This document shows positions 36,792 through 45,281 of a DNA stretch of 64,000 bases, one piece after another; within the stretch, counting starts at the first letter, position 1, and each line of letters opens with the position of its first letter. Location of the stretch: NCBI RefSeq assembly GCF_000621725.1, contig NZ_JHXM01000018.1:34617-98616 (forward strand), given 5' to 3'. This stretch comes from Xylanibacter brevis ATCC 19188 (GTDB taxonomy: Bacteria > Bacteroidota > Bacteroidia > Bacteroidales > Bacteroidaceae). Position numbers and translations under genes: made by a program. The notes under the pieces are model-generated. The model was not told the origin of the DNA. It did not search any database and worked only from the letters and a program-made list of their open reading frames with translations.

Positions 36792-37781
36792 CTAGAATTG
36801 GTTCTCGATGATGTCGGTCAGCACATCCTTGATATCAAGGCCGGCGGCACGTACCTGCTGTGGAATGAAGCTGGTAGCGGTCATGCCAGGTGTCGTGTTG
36901 ACCTCGAGCATAGAGATCTTCTGGTCCTTAGAGATGATATAGTCAATGCGGATGATGCCGTTGCAGTGCAGGATGTCGTAGATTTTGCTGGTGAGTTCAG
37001 CCACGCGCTGAGCGGTCTCTTCGGGCAGACGGGCAGGGGTGATCTCCTGTACCTGACCATTGTACTTGGCATTATAGTCGAAGAAGTCGTTCTGGCTCAC
37101 CACCTCGGTAGCGGGGAAGACCACCGACTTGTTCTTGGTCTTGTAGCAGCCGATGCTGATCTCGGTGCCTTCGAGAAACTGCTCGATCATCACCTCGTCG
37201 CTCTCCATCATGGCCACGCGCATGGCAGCAGCCAGCTGGTCGGGCTTAACAACCTTGGAAACACCGAAAGAGCTGCCGTCGTTGGCTGGCTTGACAAAGC
37301 AAGGCATGCCCACGATGTCGATGATGGCTTTCTTGCTGACTTCGTGCTCCTGTCCGCGACGCACCAGCACACTCTCGGCCACCTTGACACCGAAACCACG
37401 CAGGTAGTTGTTCAGTACGAACTTGTCGAAGGTCATGGCCTCTACCAGTACGCCACTGGTGCTGTAGGGCAGGTGGATCAGGTCGAAGTAGCCCTGCAGG
37501 ATGCCATTCTCGCCAGGAGTGCCATGGATGGTGATGTATGCGTAGTCGAAGAGGCGCGTCTTGCCGTCCTCCTTGAACGAGAAGTCGTTCATGTTGATAC
37601 GCGCAGTGGTACCATCGTTCAACTGCACCTTCCAGTCAGTGCCTTTAATCTCAACGATATATACGTTGTAACGGTCTTTGTCAAAAAATGAATAAAGGCC
37701 CTGAGCCGAGCGCAATGACACGTCGTGCTCAGAAGAGTCGCCACCGCAGACGATGGCAATAGTGCGTTTTTGTAGTTGCAT
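36792..37781 (-). CDS. ddl: D-alanine--D-alanine ligase
   Basis: The product has 329 aa, an ATP-grasp enzyme that joins two D-Ala for the peptidoglycan precursor used by MurF. It has the N-terminal GGDSSEHDVSLRSAQ, the HGTPGENGILQG segment, the grasp-lysine segment CFVKPANDGSSFGVSKV, and metal ligands near IIRIDYI and LEVNTTPGMT. The omega-loop lacks any obvious D-lactate signature, though substrate choice cannot be proven. It lies 6 bp downstream of rluD. Confidence 0.95.
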   Translation of the reverse strand: MQLQKRTIAIVCGGDSSEHDVSLRSAQGLYSFFDKDRYNVYIVEIKGTDWKVQLNDGTTARINMNDFSFKEDGKTRLFDYAYITIHGTPGENGILQGYFDLIHLPYSTSGVLVEAMTFDKFVLNNYLRGFGVKVAESVLVRRGQEHEVSKKAIIDIVGMPCFVKPANDGSSFGVSKVVKPDQLAAAMRVAMMESDEVMIEQFLEGTEISIGCYKTKNKSVVFPATEVVSQNDFFDYNAKYNGQVQEITPARLPEETAQRVAELTSKIYDILHCNGIIRIDYIISKDQKISMLEVNTTPGMTATSFIPQQVRAAGLDIKDVLTDIIENQF

Positions 37782-37787
37782 AGTGTA

Positions 37788-38864
37788 TTATTGGTTATTT
37801 TTTAATCTTCCTCTCCATTTCTCTATCACTGCCGTCAGGTCCTCGGGCCAGTCGCTGGTGAAGTCCATCTGCTCACCGGTGCGGGGATGCACGAAGCCCA
37901 GGGTGCGGGCATGCAGGGCCTGGCGCGGACAGAGCTTGAAACAGTTGGCAATGAATGCCTTGTAGGAGGCAGTGCGCTCGCCACGCAGGATCTCGCAACC
38001 GCCATAGCGCTCGTCGGAGAACAGCGGATGACCGATGTGCTTCATGTGGGCACGAATCTGGTGGGTGCGACCCGTCTCTAGGCGGCACTCCACCAGCGTG
38101 GTGTAGCCATAGCGCTCCAGCACACGATAGTGGGTGACGGCGGGCTTGCCGATCTCTGAGTCGGGTGGAAAGACAGCCATGCGCTGGCGGTCCTTCGGAT
38201 CACGACCGATGTTGCCTTCGATGCGTCCCTCGTCTTCCACGAAGTTGCCCCATACCAGCGCGTTGTACGAGCGGTGGGTGTCGTGGTTGAAGAACTGCTT
38301 GCCGAGATGTGACTTCGCCTCGGGCGTCTTGGCCACCACCAGCAGACCGCTGGTGTCCTTGTCGATGCGGTGCACCAGTCCCACCTGCGGATCGTTAGGG
38401 TCGTAGGAGGGCAGGTTGCGCAGATGCCAGGCGATGGCGTTGACCAGTGTGCCATGGAAATTGCCGCAACCGGGATGCACCACCATGCCGGCAGGCTTGT
38501 GGATGACCATCAGGTCGTCGTCCTCGTAGCGTACGTCCAGAGGAATCTCCTCGGGTTCGATGGTAGTGTCGTAATGGGGTCTGTTGAGCATCAGGGTGAT
38601 GATGTCGCCCGAACGCACCTTGTAGTTGCTCTTGACAGGTCGGTCGTTGACAAACAAAAAACCAGCATCAGCCGCTTGCTGAATGCGATTGCGGCTGGAA
38701 TGCTGGGTATGCTCTGTGAGGTATTTATCGATTCGTAGAGGAACTTGTCCGCGGTCAACTTCCAAGCGCATGTGCTCGTAAAGCTGCTGATCGTCGGTCA
38801 CTTCGTTCTCACCTTCCAGAAGGTCAAGTTCCTCGTCTTCGTTGATGTAGTTATCTATGTTCAA
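37788..38864 (-). CDS. rluD: RluA/RluD-family 23S rRNA pseudouridine synthase
   Basis: The product has 358 aa. An acidic N-terminal tail (about 35 residues) precedes an S4 RNA-binding domain (LRIDKYLTEHTQHSSRNRIQ) and the catalytic domain with HRIDKDTSGLLVVAK, where Asp is catalytic. Later motifs include ETGRTHQIRAHMKHIGHPL. It most likely forms pseudouridines in helix 69 of 23S rRNA, but RluA-family specificity cannot be read with certainty. It sits between the PASTA gene and ddl. Confidence 0.88.
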   Translation of the reverse strand: MNIDNYINEDEELDLLEGENEVTDDQQLYEHMRLEVDRGQVPLRIDKYLTEHTQHSSRNRIQQAADAGFLFVNDRPVKSNYKVRSGDIITLMLNRPHYDTTIEPEEIPLDVRYEDDDLMVIHKPAGMVVHPGCGNFHGTLVNAIAWHLRNLPSYDPNDPQVGLVHRIDKDTSGLLVVAKTPEAKSHLGKQFFNHDTHRSYNALVWGNFVEDEGRIEGNIGRDPKDRQRMAVFPPDSEIGKPAVTHYRVLERYGYTTLVECRLETGRTHQIRAHMKHIGHPLFSDERYGGCEILRGERTASYKAFIANCFKLCPRQALHARTLGFVHPRTGEQMDFTSDWPEDLTAVIEKWRGRLKNNQ

Positions 38865-38879
38865 TGTGCTATGCTTTGT

Positions 38880-39548
38880 TTATTCAAACACTTCCAGGAA
38901 ATCATCTACGTCGTCGTTGGAAGCACCGTTGCCCGATGACTTGGCGCCCGTGCTGTCGGCGCTGCCCCAACCGCCCATGTCATCGCGGTCGCCAATGGCG
39001 CCATTGCCGATGACGAGTACCAGTTGCGACTCTTTGGCCACCATGTCGCCTGCCGAGAGGTTGCGACCATCCAGCTGGATGCCATAGACCCAGTCTTTCT
39101 CGCCGTCAATCAGTTTGGGAGGCAGCATCTTGAAGTCGAGTGCCGAGAGCTTGGCCTCTGCTTCGCGGTAGCTGCTATTGTCTATCAGGTCGGGGATGGC
39201 CACGCGGGGCATGGTCAGCGAGTTGATGGTCACATAGACGATGCGTCCCTGCTTGACCATCATGCCCTTCTCGGGTTGCTGTGTCAGGATGCAACCGCTG
39301 GGCAGCGCCTTGTTGTAGCTGGAGTCGTTGACCACCAATATCAGACCTTCTTCCTCCAGGTCGCTCTGCGCTTTCTGGTAGTTGACACCATAGAGGTCGG
39401 GCATCTCGATGCCGTCACCATGGTGCGTATAGGAATCCAGCCAGCAGATCAGCGCAATGAATAGCGCAATGATGGTGATAAAGACTGCCAGTAGGTTGCC
39501 CCAGATGATAGGTGCTTTGAGTTTTTCTTTTATTTCTTTGAAATTCAT
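38880..39548 (-). CDS. membrane-anchored PASTA-domain protein
   Basis: The product has 222 aa. One membrane helix (residues 15-37) is followed by two clear PASTA repeats (about 47-112 and 114-187) with the usual 'MPDLYGVNYQKAQSDLEEEGL' pattern, and a Gly/Asp/Ser-rich acidic tail. There is no kinase domain, unlike the PASTA kinases of Gram-positives. It probably binds peptidoglycan fragments or acts as a cell-wall scaffold. It is first in the run with rluD and ddl and has its own promoter (39580-39610). Confidence 0.85.
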   Translation of the reverse strand: MNFKEIKEKLKAPIIWGNLLAVFITIIALFIALICWLDSYTHHGDGIEMPDLYGVNYQKAQSDLEEEGLILVVNDSSYNKALPSGCILTQQPEKGMMVKQGRIVYVTINSLTMPRVAIPDLIDNSSYREAEAKLSALDFKMLPPKLIDGEKDWVYGIQLDGRNLSAGDMVAKESQLVLVIGNGAIGDRDDMGGWGSADSTGAKSSGNGASNDDVDDFLEVFE

Positions 39549-39579
39549 TTCTATGTGTTCTGTACTCTTGATTTGAATG

Positions 39580-39610
39580 CAAAGATAAAAAGATTCTACG
39601 AATCTTGCAA
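39580..39610 (-). promoter_or_regulatory. promoter of the PASTA-rluD-ddl operon
   Basis: Minus strand TTG (39610-39608), 20 nt, TATCTTTG (39587-39580). Confidence 0.75.
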
Positions 39611-39625
39611 GTAAAATGAAAAAAT

Positions 39626-39658
39626 AAATGGGATGAAACCTCTCGGTTCATCCCATTT
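39626..39658 (-). terminator. terminator of rpmH
   Basis: AAATGGGATGAA / TTCATCCCATTT, 12-bp stem, flanked by A- and T-runs, 28 nt beyond the rpmH stop. Confidence 0.8.
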
Positions 39659-39685
39659 TAGCTATCTGTTTATGACAAGCGGAAT

Positions 39686-39841
39686 TTATTTTCCGTGGTT
39701 CTCGTCAGAAACGGTCAACTTCTTACGGCCCTTGGCGCGACGTGAAGCGAGCACGCGACGTCCATTCTTTGTGGCCATGCGCTCACGGAAACCATGCTTG
39801 TTCACGCGGCGACGGTTGTGGGGTTGAAATGTTCTTTTCAT
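39686..39841 (-). CDS. rpmH: 50S ribosomal protein bL34
   Basis: The product has 51 aa, read directly from the minus strand: it starts [18 protein letters not shown], continues [20 protein letters not shown] and ends [13 protein letters not shown]. The start and the RxxxN(K/R)HGFxxRM core are diagnostic for bL34. It is flanked by its own -7 element (39907-39900) and terminator, so it is monocistronic; rnpA/dnaA are not adjacent. Confidence 0.97.
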   Translation of the reverse strand: MKRTFQPHNRRRVNKHGFRERMATKNGRRVLASRRAKGRKKLTVSDENHGK

Positions 39842-39899
39842 TGCAATGAATCTTTATTTATTAGTATTTATTTTCTCGAAATCGTCTCGATTTGGGCTG

Positions 39900-39907
39900 C
39901 AAAATTA
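39900..39907 (-). promoter_or_regulatory. -7 element of rpmH
   Basis: Minus strand TAATTTTG with a leader of about 55 nt. Confidence 0.55.
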
Positions 39908-39944
39908 CATAAATCTTTTTAATTACGCAAGTTAAATGCTAATT

Positions 39945-39976
39945 TTTTCACTTTTCACTTTTCACTTTTCACTTTT
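39945..39976. repeat. TTTTCAC heptamer repeat upstream of efp
   Basis: Four copies of TTTTCAC at a 7-bp period, just upstream of the efp -7 element, in the place of the -33 region. It resembles the other CACTT(C/T)T repeats of the window. Confidence 0.65.
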
Positions 39977-39981
39977 TTTCG

Positions 39982-39989
39982 TAACTTTG
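39982..39989 (+). promoter_or_regulatory. -7 element of efp
   Basis: TAACTTTG, with about 34 nt to the ATG. Confidence 0.6.
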
Positions 39990-40023
39990 CACCCGGAAAT
40001 TAATATTATACATTATAATTTTT

Positions 40024-40590
40024 ATGATTAACTCACAAGACATTAAGAAAGGCACCGCCATTCGTATGGACGGTAGCATTTGGGTTTGCATCGATTTCCA
40101 GCATCGCAAGCCAGGTAAGGGAAACACCATCATGATCATCAAGCTGAAGAACGTTAGTGATGGTCGCGTGTTGGAGCGTCGTTTCAACATCGGTGAAAAA
40201 CTGGAGGACGTCATCATCGAGCGTCGTCCTTATCAGTATCTCTACGAGGACAACTCTGGTCGTATCTTCATGAACCAGGAGACCTTCGAGCAGATTCCCA
40301 TCGACAACGAGCTGGTAATCGGTCACGAGTACATGAAGGAGAGCGACATCGTGGAGGTTGTTTCTGACACCACCGATGGTACTATCCTCTATGCTGAGAT
40401 GCCTGTGAAGACTATCCTCCGCGTGACTCACTCTGAGCCCGGTATCAAGGGTGACACCGCTACCAACACTCTGAAGCCCGCTACGCTGGAGACTGGTGTT
40501 GAGGTGCGCGTTCCTCTGTTCATCAACGAGGGCGACCTGATTCAGGTAGATACCCGCGACGGTTCTTACCTGGCTCGTGCTAAGGAGTAA
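40024..40590 (+). CDS. efp: translation elongation factor P
   Basis: The product has 188 aa, with the three-beta-barrel EF-P length. It relieves ribosome stalling at proline runs. The N-terminal KOW-like domain includes 'IDFQHRKPGKGNTIMIIKLKN': the tip loop carries Lys35 (RKPGKG), the position modified in some bacteria. The C-terminal OB domain ends VDTRDGSYLARAKE. A -7 element precedes it. Confidence 0.96.
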   Translation: MINSQDIKKGTAIRMDGSIWVCIDFQHRKPGKGNTIMIIKLKNVSDGRVLERRFNIGEKLEDVIIERRPYQYLYEDNSGRIFMNQETFEQIPIDNELVIGHEYMKESDIVEVVSDTTDGTILYAEMPVKTILRVTHSEPGIKGDTATNTLKPATLETGVEVRVPLFINEGDLIQVDTRDGSYLARAKE

Positions 40591-40593
40591 TCC

Positions 40594-40627
40594 AATTGAC
40601 AATTGATAATTAAGAATTGACAATTGA
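40594..40627. repeat. AATTGACAATTG repeat between efp and the glycosyltransferase
   Basis: Two CAATTGACAATTG-like blocks separated by ATAATTAAG. The right block contains the TTG start codon of the next gene (40624) and an in-frame TGA two codons before it. Confidence 0.7.
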
Positions 40628-41616
40628 AATATTCTATCATCGTTCCGGTCTTCAATCGTCCTGATGAAGTAGAAGAACTCCTGGAGAGTCTCTGCCATCA
40701 GGAGGTAAAGGACTTTGAGGTTATCATCGTTGAAGACGGATCGAAGAAACCATGCAAGGATGTCTGCGACAAGTACGCAGGCATCCTTGATTTGTTTTAT
40801 TACTACAAGGACAACAGCGGGCCGGGGCAGAGTCGCAACTACGGTGCGGCGCGTGCTCATGGCGACTGGTTGATAGTCTTGGATAGCGATGTGGTGCTGC
40901 CTGATGGCTACCTGAAAGCTGTGGACGACGCGCTGGCGCAGCACGACTGCGATGCATGGGGTGGCCCCGATGCCGCTCATCCGTCGTTTACACCTGTACA
41001 GAAGGCCATATCCTATTCGATGACGTCCTTCTTCACCACCGGAGGCATCCGTGGTGGAAAAACTAAACTTGACAAATTCTTTCCGCGCTCCTACAACATG
41101 GGCATCCGTCGTGAGGTGTACCAGCAGTTGGAGGGCTTTTCTAAGATGCGCTTTGGCGAGGATATCGACTTCTCGTATCGCATCGTGGAGGCGGGATTTA
41201 AAACGCGACTGCTGCCCGCCGCCTGGGTGTGGCATAAGCGTCGTACAGATTTCCGGAAGTTCTTCCGCCAGGTTTACAACAGTGGCATTGCACGTGTGAA
41301 CTTGGAGAAGAGGCATCCCGGCACGATGAAACTGGTGCATCTGCTGCCCACGGTATTCACCGTTGGTGTCTTCGGCCTGCTGCTCTTGGCGCCGTTCACC
41401 TGCGGGTGGTCGCTGCTGCCACTATTGCTTTATGCGTTGCTCCTCTGCGTGGATTCAACCGTCCTTCATAAAAGTCTGCACGTGGGGCTGCTGAGCATTC
41501 CTGCGGCTTTCGTCCAACTGATGGGCTACGGCATGGGATTCATAGAGTCGTGGTGGAAGCGCTGTGTGCTGAAAAGAAGCGAGTTCTCTGCTTTTGAAGA
41601 GACATTCTATAAATGA
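40624..41616 (+). CDS. family 2 glycosyltransferase
   Basis: The product has 330 aa. The only possible start is TTG 40624, as an in-frame TGA lies at 40618. The GT-A fold is shown by YSIIVPVFNRPDEVEELL, VEDGS, the metal-binding DxD-type LDSDVVLP, and the acceptor-site FGEDIDFSYRIV. Three hydrophobic segments near the C-terminus (about 242-262, 266-285, 290-310) tie it to the inner membrane. It probably adds a sugar to a lipid-linked or cell-surface glycan. The stop overlaps radC by 4 bp. Confidence 0.85.
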   Translation: MKYSIIVPVFNRPDEVEELLESLCHQEVKDFEVIIVEDGSKKPCKDVCDKYAGILDLFYYYKDNSGPGQSRNYGAARAHGDWLIVLDSDVVLPDGYLKAVDDALAQHDCDAWGGPDAAHPSFTPVQKAISYSMTSFFTTGGIRGGKTKLDKFFPRSYNMGIRREVYQQLEGFSKMRFGEDIDFSYRIVEAGFKTRLLPAAWVWHKRRTDFRKFFRQVYNSGIARVNLEKRHPGTMKLVHLLPTVFTVGVFGLLLLAPFTCGWSLLPLLLYALLLCVDSTVLHKSLHVGLLSIPAAFVQLMGYGMGFIESWWKRCVLKRSEFSAFEETFYK

Positions 41617-42302
41617 TCCATAAACTGAACATTACCCAATGGGCTGAAGAAGACCGTCCACGCGAAAAGATGGAGCGGTTGGGGGCTCAGGCGCTGAGTG
41701 ATGCCGAACTGCTGGCTATCCTTGTTGGCTCAGGATCGCCTGAGGAGGATGCGGTGTCGCTGATGAAGCGCATACTCAATGAGTGCAACAACAACCTGAA
41801 CACGCTGGGCAAGAAGTCCATCAACGATCTGTGCCAGTTCAAGGGCATCGGACCGGCAAAGGCCATCACCATCATGGCAGCCTGCGAACTGGGCAAGCGC
41901 CGACAGCTGGAGACGGCCGAGGAACGGCCAGACCTAGGTACGGCAACTCTTATCTATAACCACATGCATCCCGTGATGCAGGATTTGGATGTGGAGGAGT
42001 TCTGGGTGTTGCTGATGAACCAGAACTACCGTCTCATCAAGAAGGTACGCATTGCTCATGGCGGTATCAGCGAGGTGAGTGTGGATATCCGCATCATCAT
42101 GCGCGAGGCTGTCTTGTCGAATGCCACCATCATGGCGGTCTGTCATAATCATCCCAGTGGGAGCATCCGTCCCAGCCGACAGGACGACGCACTGACGGAG
42201 AGCATTCGTAAGGCTTGTCAGCTGATGCGCATCCATTTTGCCGACCACGTCATCGTGGCCGACGGCATCTACTATTCTTACCGTGAAGAGGGTAGGCTGT
42301 AG
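41613..42302 (+). CDS. radC: RadC-family JAB-domain protein
   Basis: The product has 229 aa. An N-terminal helix-hairpin-helix-like part (FKGIGPAKAITIMAACELGKRR, about 75-96) precedes a JAB/MPN domain with the metal motif HNHPSGSIRPSRQD. Despite the name, its biochemical role is unresolved; it is not a proven repair enzyme. Length is typical. It overlaps the glycosyltransferase gene and ends at a strong terminator. Confidence 0.92.
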   Translation: MIHKLNITQWAEEDRPREKMERLGAQALSDAELLAILVGSGSPEEDAVSLMKRILNECNNNLNTLGKKSINDLCQFKGIGPAKAITIMAACELGKRRQLETAEERPDLGTATLIYNHMHPVMQDLDVEEFWVLLMNQNYRLIKKVRIAHGGISEVSVDIRIIMREAVLSNATIMAVCHNHPSGSIRPSRQDDALTESIRKACQLMRIHFADHVIVADGIYYSYREEGRL

Positions 42303-42318
42303 TTTTTGGTAGAAAGAA

Positions 42319-42348
42319 AAAAACGAACCATGGAAGATGGTTCGTTTT
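42319..42348. terminator. bidirectional terminator radC/terC
   Basis: AAAACGAACCAT / ATGGTTCGTTTT, loop GGAAG, between convergent genes. Confidence 0.85.
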
Positions 42349-42389
42349 GTAGTTCGCCAACTTGGCGGCGATATAGGATTCAATACGAC

Positions 42390-43382
42390 TTATGAGCGTG
42401 ATGCGCGTTTGGTGATGTAACTGCCTGCCATCGACAGTACCAGCACGCCGAAGATGAATGCCAGCGACCAAACGGTGGGCACTTCGATGTGGGGCATGTT
42501 GAGCTCCAAGCCTGCCCATGCTGCCAACTGATTGATGTATTCGTTCATGGCAAGCAACATCTTTACACCAACAAAGATAAGGATGATGCCAAGACCGTAT
42601 TTCAGATAAGTGAAATATTGGGCCACGGCTGCCAGTGCGAAATAGAGGGCACGCAGTCCGAGGATGGCAAAGATGTTGGAGGTCAGTACGATGAACGGAT
42701 CGCGGCTGACGGAGAAGACGGCAGGGATGGAATCGACGGCGAAGGCTACATCGGTGGTCTCGATGACCAGCAGGGTGATGAAGAGCGGTGTGGCCAGTCT
42801 TTTAGCGCCTTCTTTGATAAAGAACTTATCGCCGTGCATCTGGGTGGTCACGGGGAAGAACTTCTTAAACACTCTTACCACAATGTTTTGCGATGGGTCG
42901 CTTTGCTGTTCGTCGCTGTGAGAGAACATCTTTCCACCTGTATAGAGCAGGAACAAGCCGAAGAGGCCCAGCACCCATTCGAACCGTTCTACCATGGCTG
43001 CACCGGCAAAGATAAAGATGCTGCGCAGCACCAATGCGCCGAAGATACCCCAGAAGAGCACCTCATGCTGGTATTTGCGCTCTACGCCAAAGAACGAGAA
43101 AAGCATCAAGAACACAAACAGGTTGTCCATCGATAGCGATTTCTCTATCAGATAACCTGCCAGAAACTCTGTTGCTTTCTCATGAGCATCCACCGGATAA
43201 AACAGATAGATGCCTGCACAGAAGACCAGTGACACGCCAATCCAGATGGCGGTCATCTTCAGTGCTTCTTTGATGCTTACTTCATGCTCTCCTTTCTTGC
43301 CGAACATCTTCAGGTCGGCAATCAGCATGATAAATACGAGAACGTAGAACACAATCCACGCCCAAAGGGGTAGTATCTCCAT
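42390..43382 (-). CDS. TerC/Alx-family membrane protein
   Basis: The product has 330 aa with about nine membrane segments. The acidic membrane motifs of the family are present: EKSLSMDNLFVFLML (about 81-95) and ETTDVAFAVDSIPAVFSVSRD (about 208-228). TerC/Alx proteins are linked to tellurite resistance and, for Alx/MntP-like members, to Mn2+ export. A metal-transport role is the best guess. It is separated from the arginine gene upstream by only 8 bp, so it may ride on the argF' transcript. Confidence 0.88.
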   Translation of the reverse strand: MEILPLWAWIVFYVLVFIMLIADLKMFGKKGEHEVSIKEALKMTAIWIGVSLVFCAGIYLFYPVDAHEKATEFLAGYLIEKSLSMDNLFVFLMLFSFFGVERKYQHEVLFWGIFGALVLRSIFIFAGAAMVERFEWVLGLFGLFLLYTGGKMFSHSDEQQSDPSQNIVVRVFKKFFPVTTQMHGDKFFIKEGAKRLATPLFITLLVIETTDVAFAVDSIPAVFSVSRDPFIVLTSNIFAILGLRALYFALAAVAQYFTYLKYGLGIILIFVGVKMLLAMNEYINQLAAWAGLELNMPHIEVPTVWSLAFIFGVLVLSMAGSYITKRASRS

Positions 43383-43390
43383 TGTATTTT

Positions 43391-44356
43391 TTATAATGAT
43401 TCAAGTATTCGTTTCAGTACCACCGAACAACTGATCTCGCGGTTGGCTGCCTCGGGGATGACCAGCGAGTTGGGACTCTCGATGACATCGTCGGTGACAA
43501 TCAGGTTGCGGCGCACGGGCAGACAGTGCATGAACTTACCGTTGTTGGTCCACGACATGTGCTCGGTATCTACCGTCCACGAGCGGTCCTCGCAGGTAAT
43601 CTTACCATAGTCGGCGGGGTTGGTCACGCCAGGGTTACTCCAGTTCTTGGCATAGATGAAGTCTGCACCATCGAAAGCTTTCTTCTGGTCATACTCCACA
43701 CGGGCATTGCCCACGAACTTAGGATCCAGCTCATAGCCCTTGGGGTGGGTGATGACAAGATCTACATCATCGGCCGCATTCATCCACTCAGCAAACGAGT
43801 TGGGCACGGCCTGAGGCAAAGCACGGCAGTGAGGCGCCCAGGTCAGAACCACCTTTGGCTTCTTCACTGTTTTGTGTTCCTCGATGGTGATGAGGTCGGC
43901 AAAAGCCTGCAGCGGATGCACTGTAGCGGTCTCCATAGCAAACACGGGCTTGCCGCTGTATTTGATAAACTGGTGCAGCACCGTCTCGGCATAGTCGTAC
44001 TCGCGGTCTGTCAGACCAGCAAACGAGCGTACACCAATCACGTCGCAGTAGCATCCCATCACGGGGATGGCCTCCAGCAGGTGCTCGCTCTTGTCGCCAT
44101 CCATGATGACGCCACGCTCGGTTTCCAGTTTCCATGCACCTGCGTTCACATCGAGCACAATCACGTTCATGCCCAGGTTCATGGCAGCCTTTTGTGTAGA
44201 GAGTCGAGTGCGCAGACTATTATTGAAGAATATCATCATCAGGGTCTTGTTTTTGCCCAGATGCTGATACTTAAAACGGTCGTTCTTAATTTCAAATGCC
44301 TCGGCCATTGCCTTCTCCAGAGGGCCGATGTCCTGTACGTTAATAAAGCTTTTCAT
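43391..44356 (-). CDS. argF': N-succinyl(or acetyl)ornithine carbamoyltransferase
   Basis: The product has 321 aa. It resembles the Bacteroidota transcarbamylases acting on N-acylornithine rather than free ornithine. The carbamoyl-phosphate loop is FNNSLRTRLSTQKA, and KLETERGVIMDGD and CLPVRRN are typical. Residue 90 is Ser (GDKSEHLLEAIPVMG). This aligns with the position that sets specificity in known enzymes: Pro90 in the Bacteroides fragilis succinyl-type and Glu92 in the acetyl-type. Ser suggests N-succinylornithine. It has its own promoter within the upstream gene's terminator (44402-44440). Confidence 0.9.
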   Translation of the reverse strand: MKSFINVQDIGPLEKAMAEAFEIKNDRFKYQHLGKNKTLMMIFFNNSLRTRLSTQKAAMNLGMNVIVLDVNAGAWKLETERGVIMDGDKSEHLLEAIPVMGCYCDVIGVRSFAGLTDREYDYAETVLHQFIKYSGKPVFAMETATVHPLQAFADLITIEEHKTVKKPKVVLTWAPHCRALPQAVPNSFAEWMNAADDVDLVITHPKGYELDPKFVGNARVEYDQKKAFDGADFIYAKNWSNPGVTNPADYGKITCEDRSWTVDTEHMSWTNNGKFMHCLPVRRNLIVTDDVIESPNSLVIPEAANREISCSVVLKRILESL

Positions 44357-44401
44357 CGTTCTTTGTTTCGTTCTTATGCGTGTACCTTAATAATATAAAA
44401 A

Positions 44402-44440
44402 GTGCTGGCAAAATTACTAAATAATTTCGTCAGCACCAAA
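44402..44440 (-). promoter_or_regulatory. argF' promoter embedded in a terminator hairpin
   Basis: Promoter on the minus strand: TTTG (44440-44437), 20 nt, TAATTTTG (44416-44409). The same bases form a stem: GTGCTG/CAGCAC (44402-44407 with 44431-44436) plus CAAAATTA with TAATTTCG (44409-44416 with 44422-44429). On the minus strand the stem is followed by TTTTTATA and lies 41 nt beyond the beta-barrel gene's stop. Confidence 0.7.
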
Positions 44441-44476
44441 TAATCGTAAAGAATAATAAAGAAACGTTCTGTTTCC

Positions 44477-45181
44477 TTATGGCTGTAACGTTATTCCAAA
44501 TGCCAGATACGCTTTCTGGCTACATGGATTGGTCGTGACCTGGGCAAACACAGGAATCGTAAATGAATTGGTCACGGCAATCGCTTTTGTCGCACGTAGG
44601 GAGAGGTTAGTAATGGCAAACCCAGAAGTCTCATAAAATGAGGTAGCGAAAGGTACGGCACCTGCTGTAGCTGTCCAGTCAACCGAGGCAATCTTAAATG
44701 GTACAACAAACTCCAGATAGCTGCTGTAGGCTCTGTCGCCGTCCTTGTTCGCTCCGTCGTTGCCCGCAAAGTTGGTGAACCACTGTACCGAGGCTACACC
44801 GAAGTCATAGCCGATGTTGGCCTCAAACAGGTGGTTTGTGCTGTGGGCGTCATATCTTAAGTATCTGTTCTGTGGGTCTAGTCCACTATTAAACCAGTAG
44901 TCGGTGATGCCGATGTTCAGGTTGCCCAGCGTGTAGCCCAGTGTCAGGTCGAACTCCTTGGTGTCGTTGGGCTCGGCCAGTCCTACGTTGCCCCAAGCTG
45001 TCAGCGACAAACCCTTGTAGCCGACGCCCAGTGTGGGCTGTACCGATACACCTCCCAGATCCAGACCACGCCAGATATAGCTGCTCACGATGTCACTACT
45101 AACTGTTGTTTCAACTTCGTCCTGTGCAAAGGTGGTGCTGCTGAGCATCATACCCATTGCTAATATCATCAGTTTCTTCAT
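44477..45181 (-). CDS. outer-membrane beta-barrel protein (TorF-like) next to amtB
   Basis: The product has 234 aa. A signal peptide (MKKLMILAMGMMLSSTTFAQ) is followed by regular amphipathic beta strands such as SSYIWRGLDLGGVSVQPTLG, and the last strand AYLAFGITLQP ends the protein, as in outer-membrane barrels. It resembles the TorF-type putative porins. Its place downstream of glnK-amtB suggests it lets ammonium or another small solute through the outer membrane; this is inference. The gap to amtB is 135 bp and holds a 9-bp tandem repeat. Confidence 0.75.
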   Translation of the reverse strand: MKKLMILAMGMMLSSTTFAQDEVETTVSSDIVSSYIWRGLDLGGVSVQPTLGVGYKGLSLTAWGNVGLAEPNDTKEFDLTLGYTLGNLNIGITDYWFNSGLDPQNRYLRYDAHSTNHLFEANIGYDFGVASVQWFTNFAGNDGANKDGDRAYSSYLEFVVPFKIASVDWTATAGAVPFATSFYETSGFAITNLSLRATKAIAVTNSFTIPVFAQVTTNPCSQKAYLAFGITLQP

Positions 45182-45281
45182 AATAGAATCTATTTTGTGG
45201 GTTGATTAATGTTGATTATAGCCTATTGGCTTTTTTAGTTTTGCGTTGGTTGTACTTCTTAACTTCTGTTTTCTATGGTGG

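Noticed and set aside
40033..41340. 435-codon open frame on the minus strand
   Set aside because: Antisense to efp and the glycosyltransferase; both opposing genes have clear motifs.
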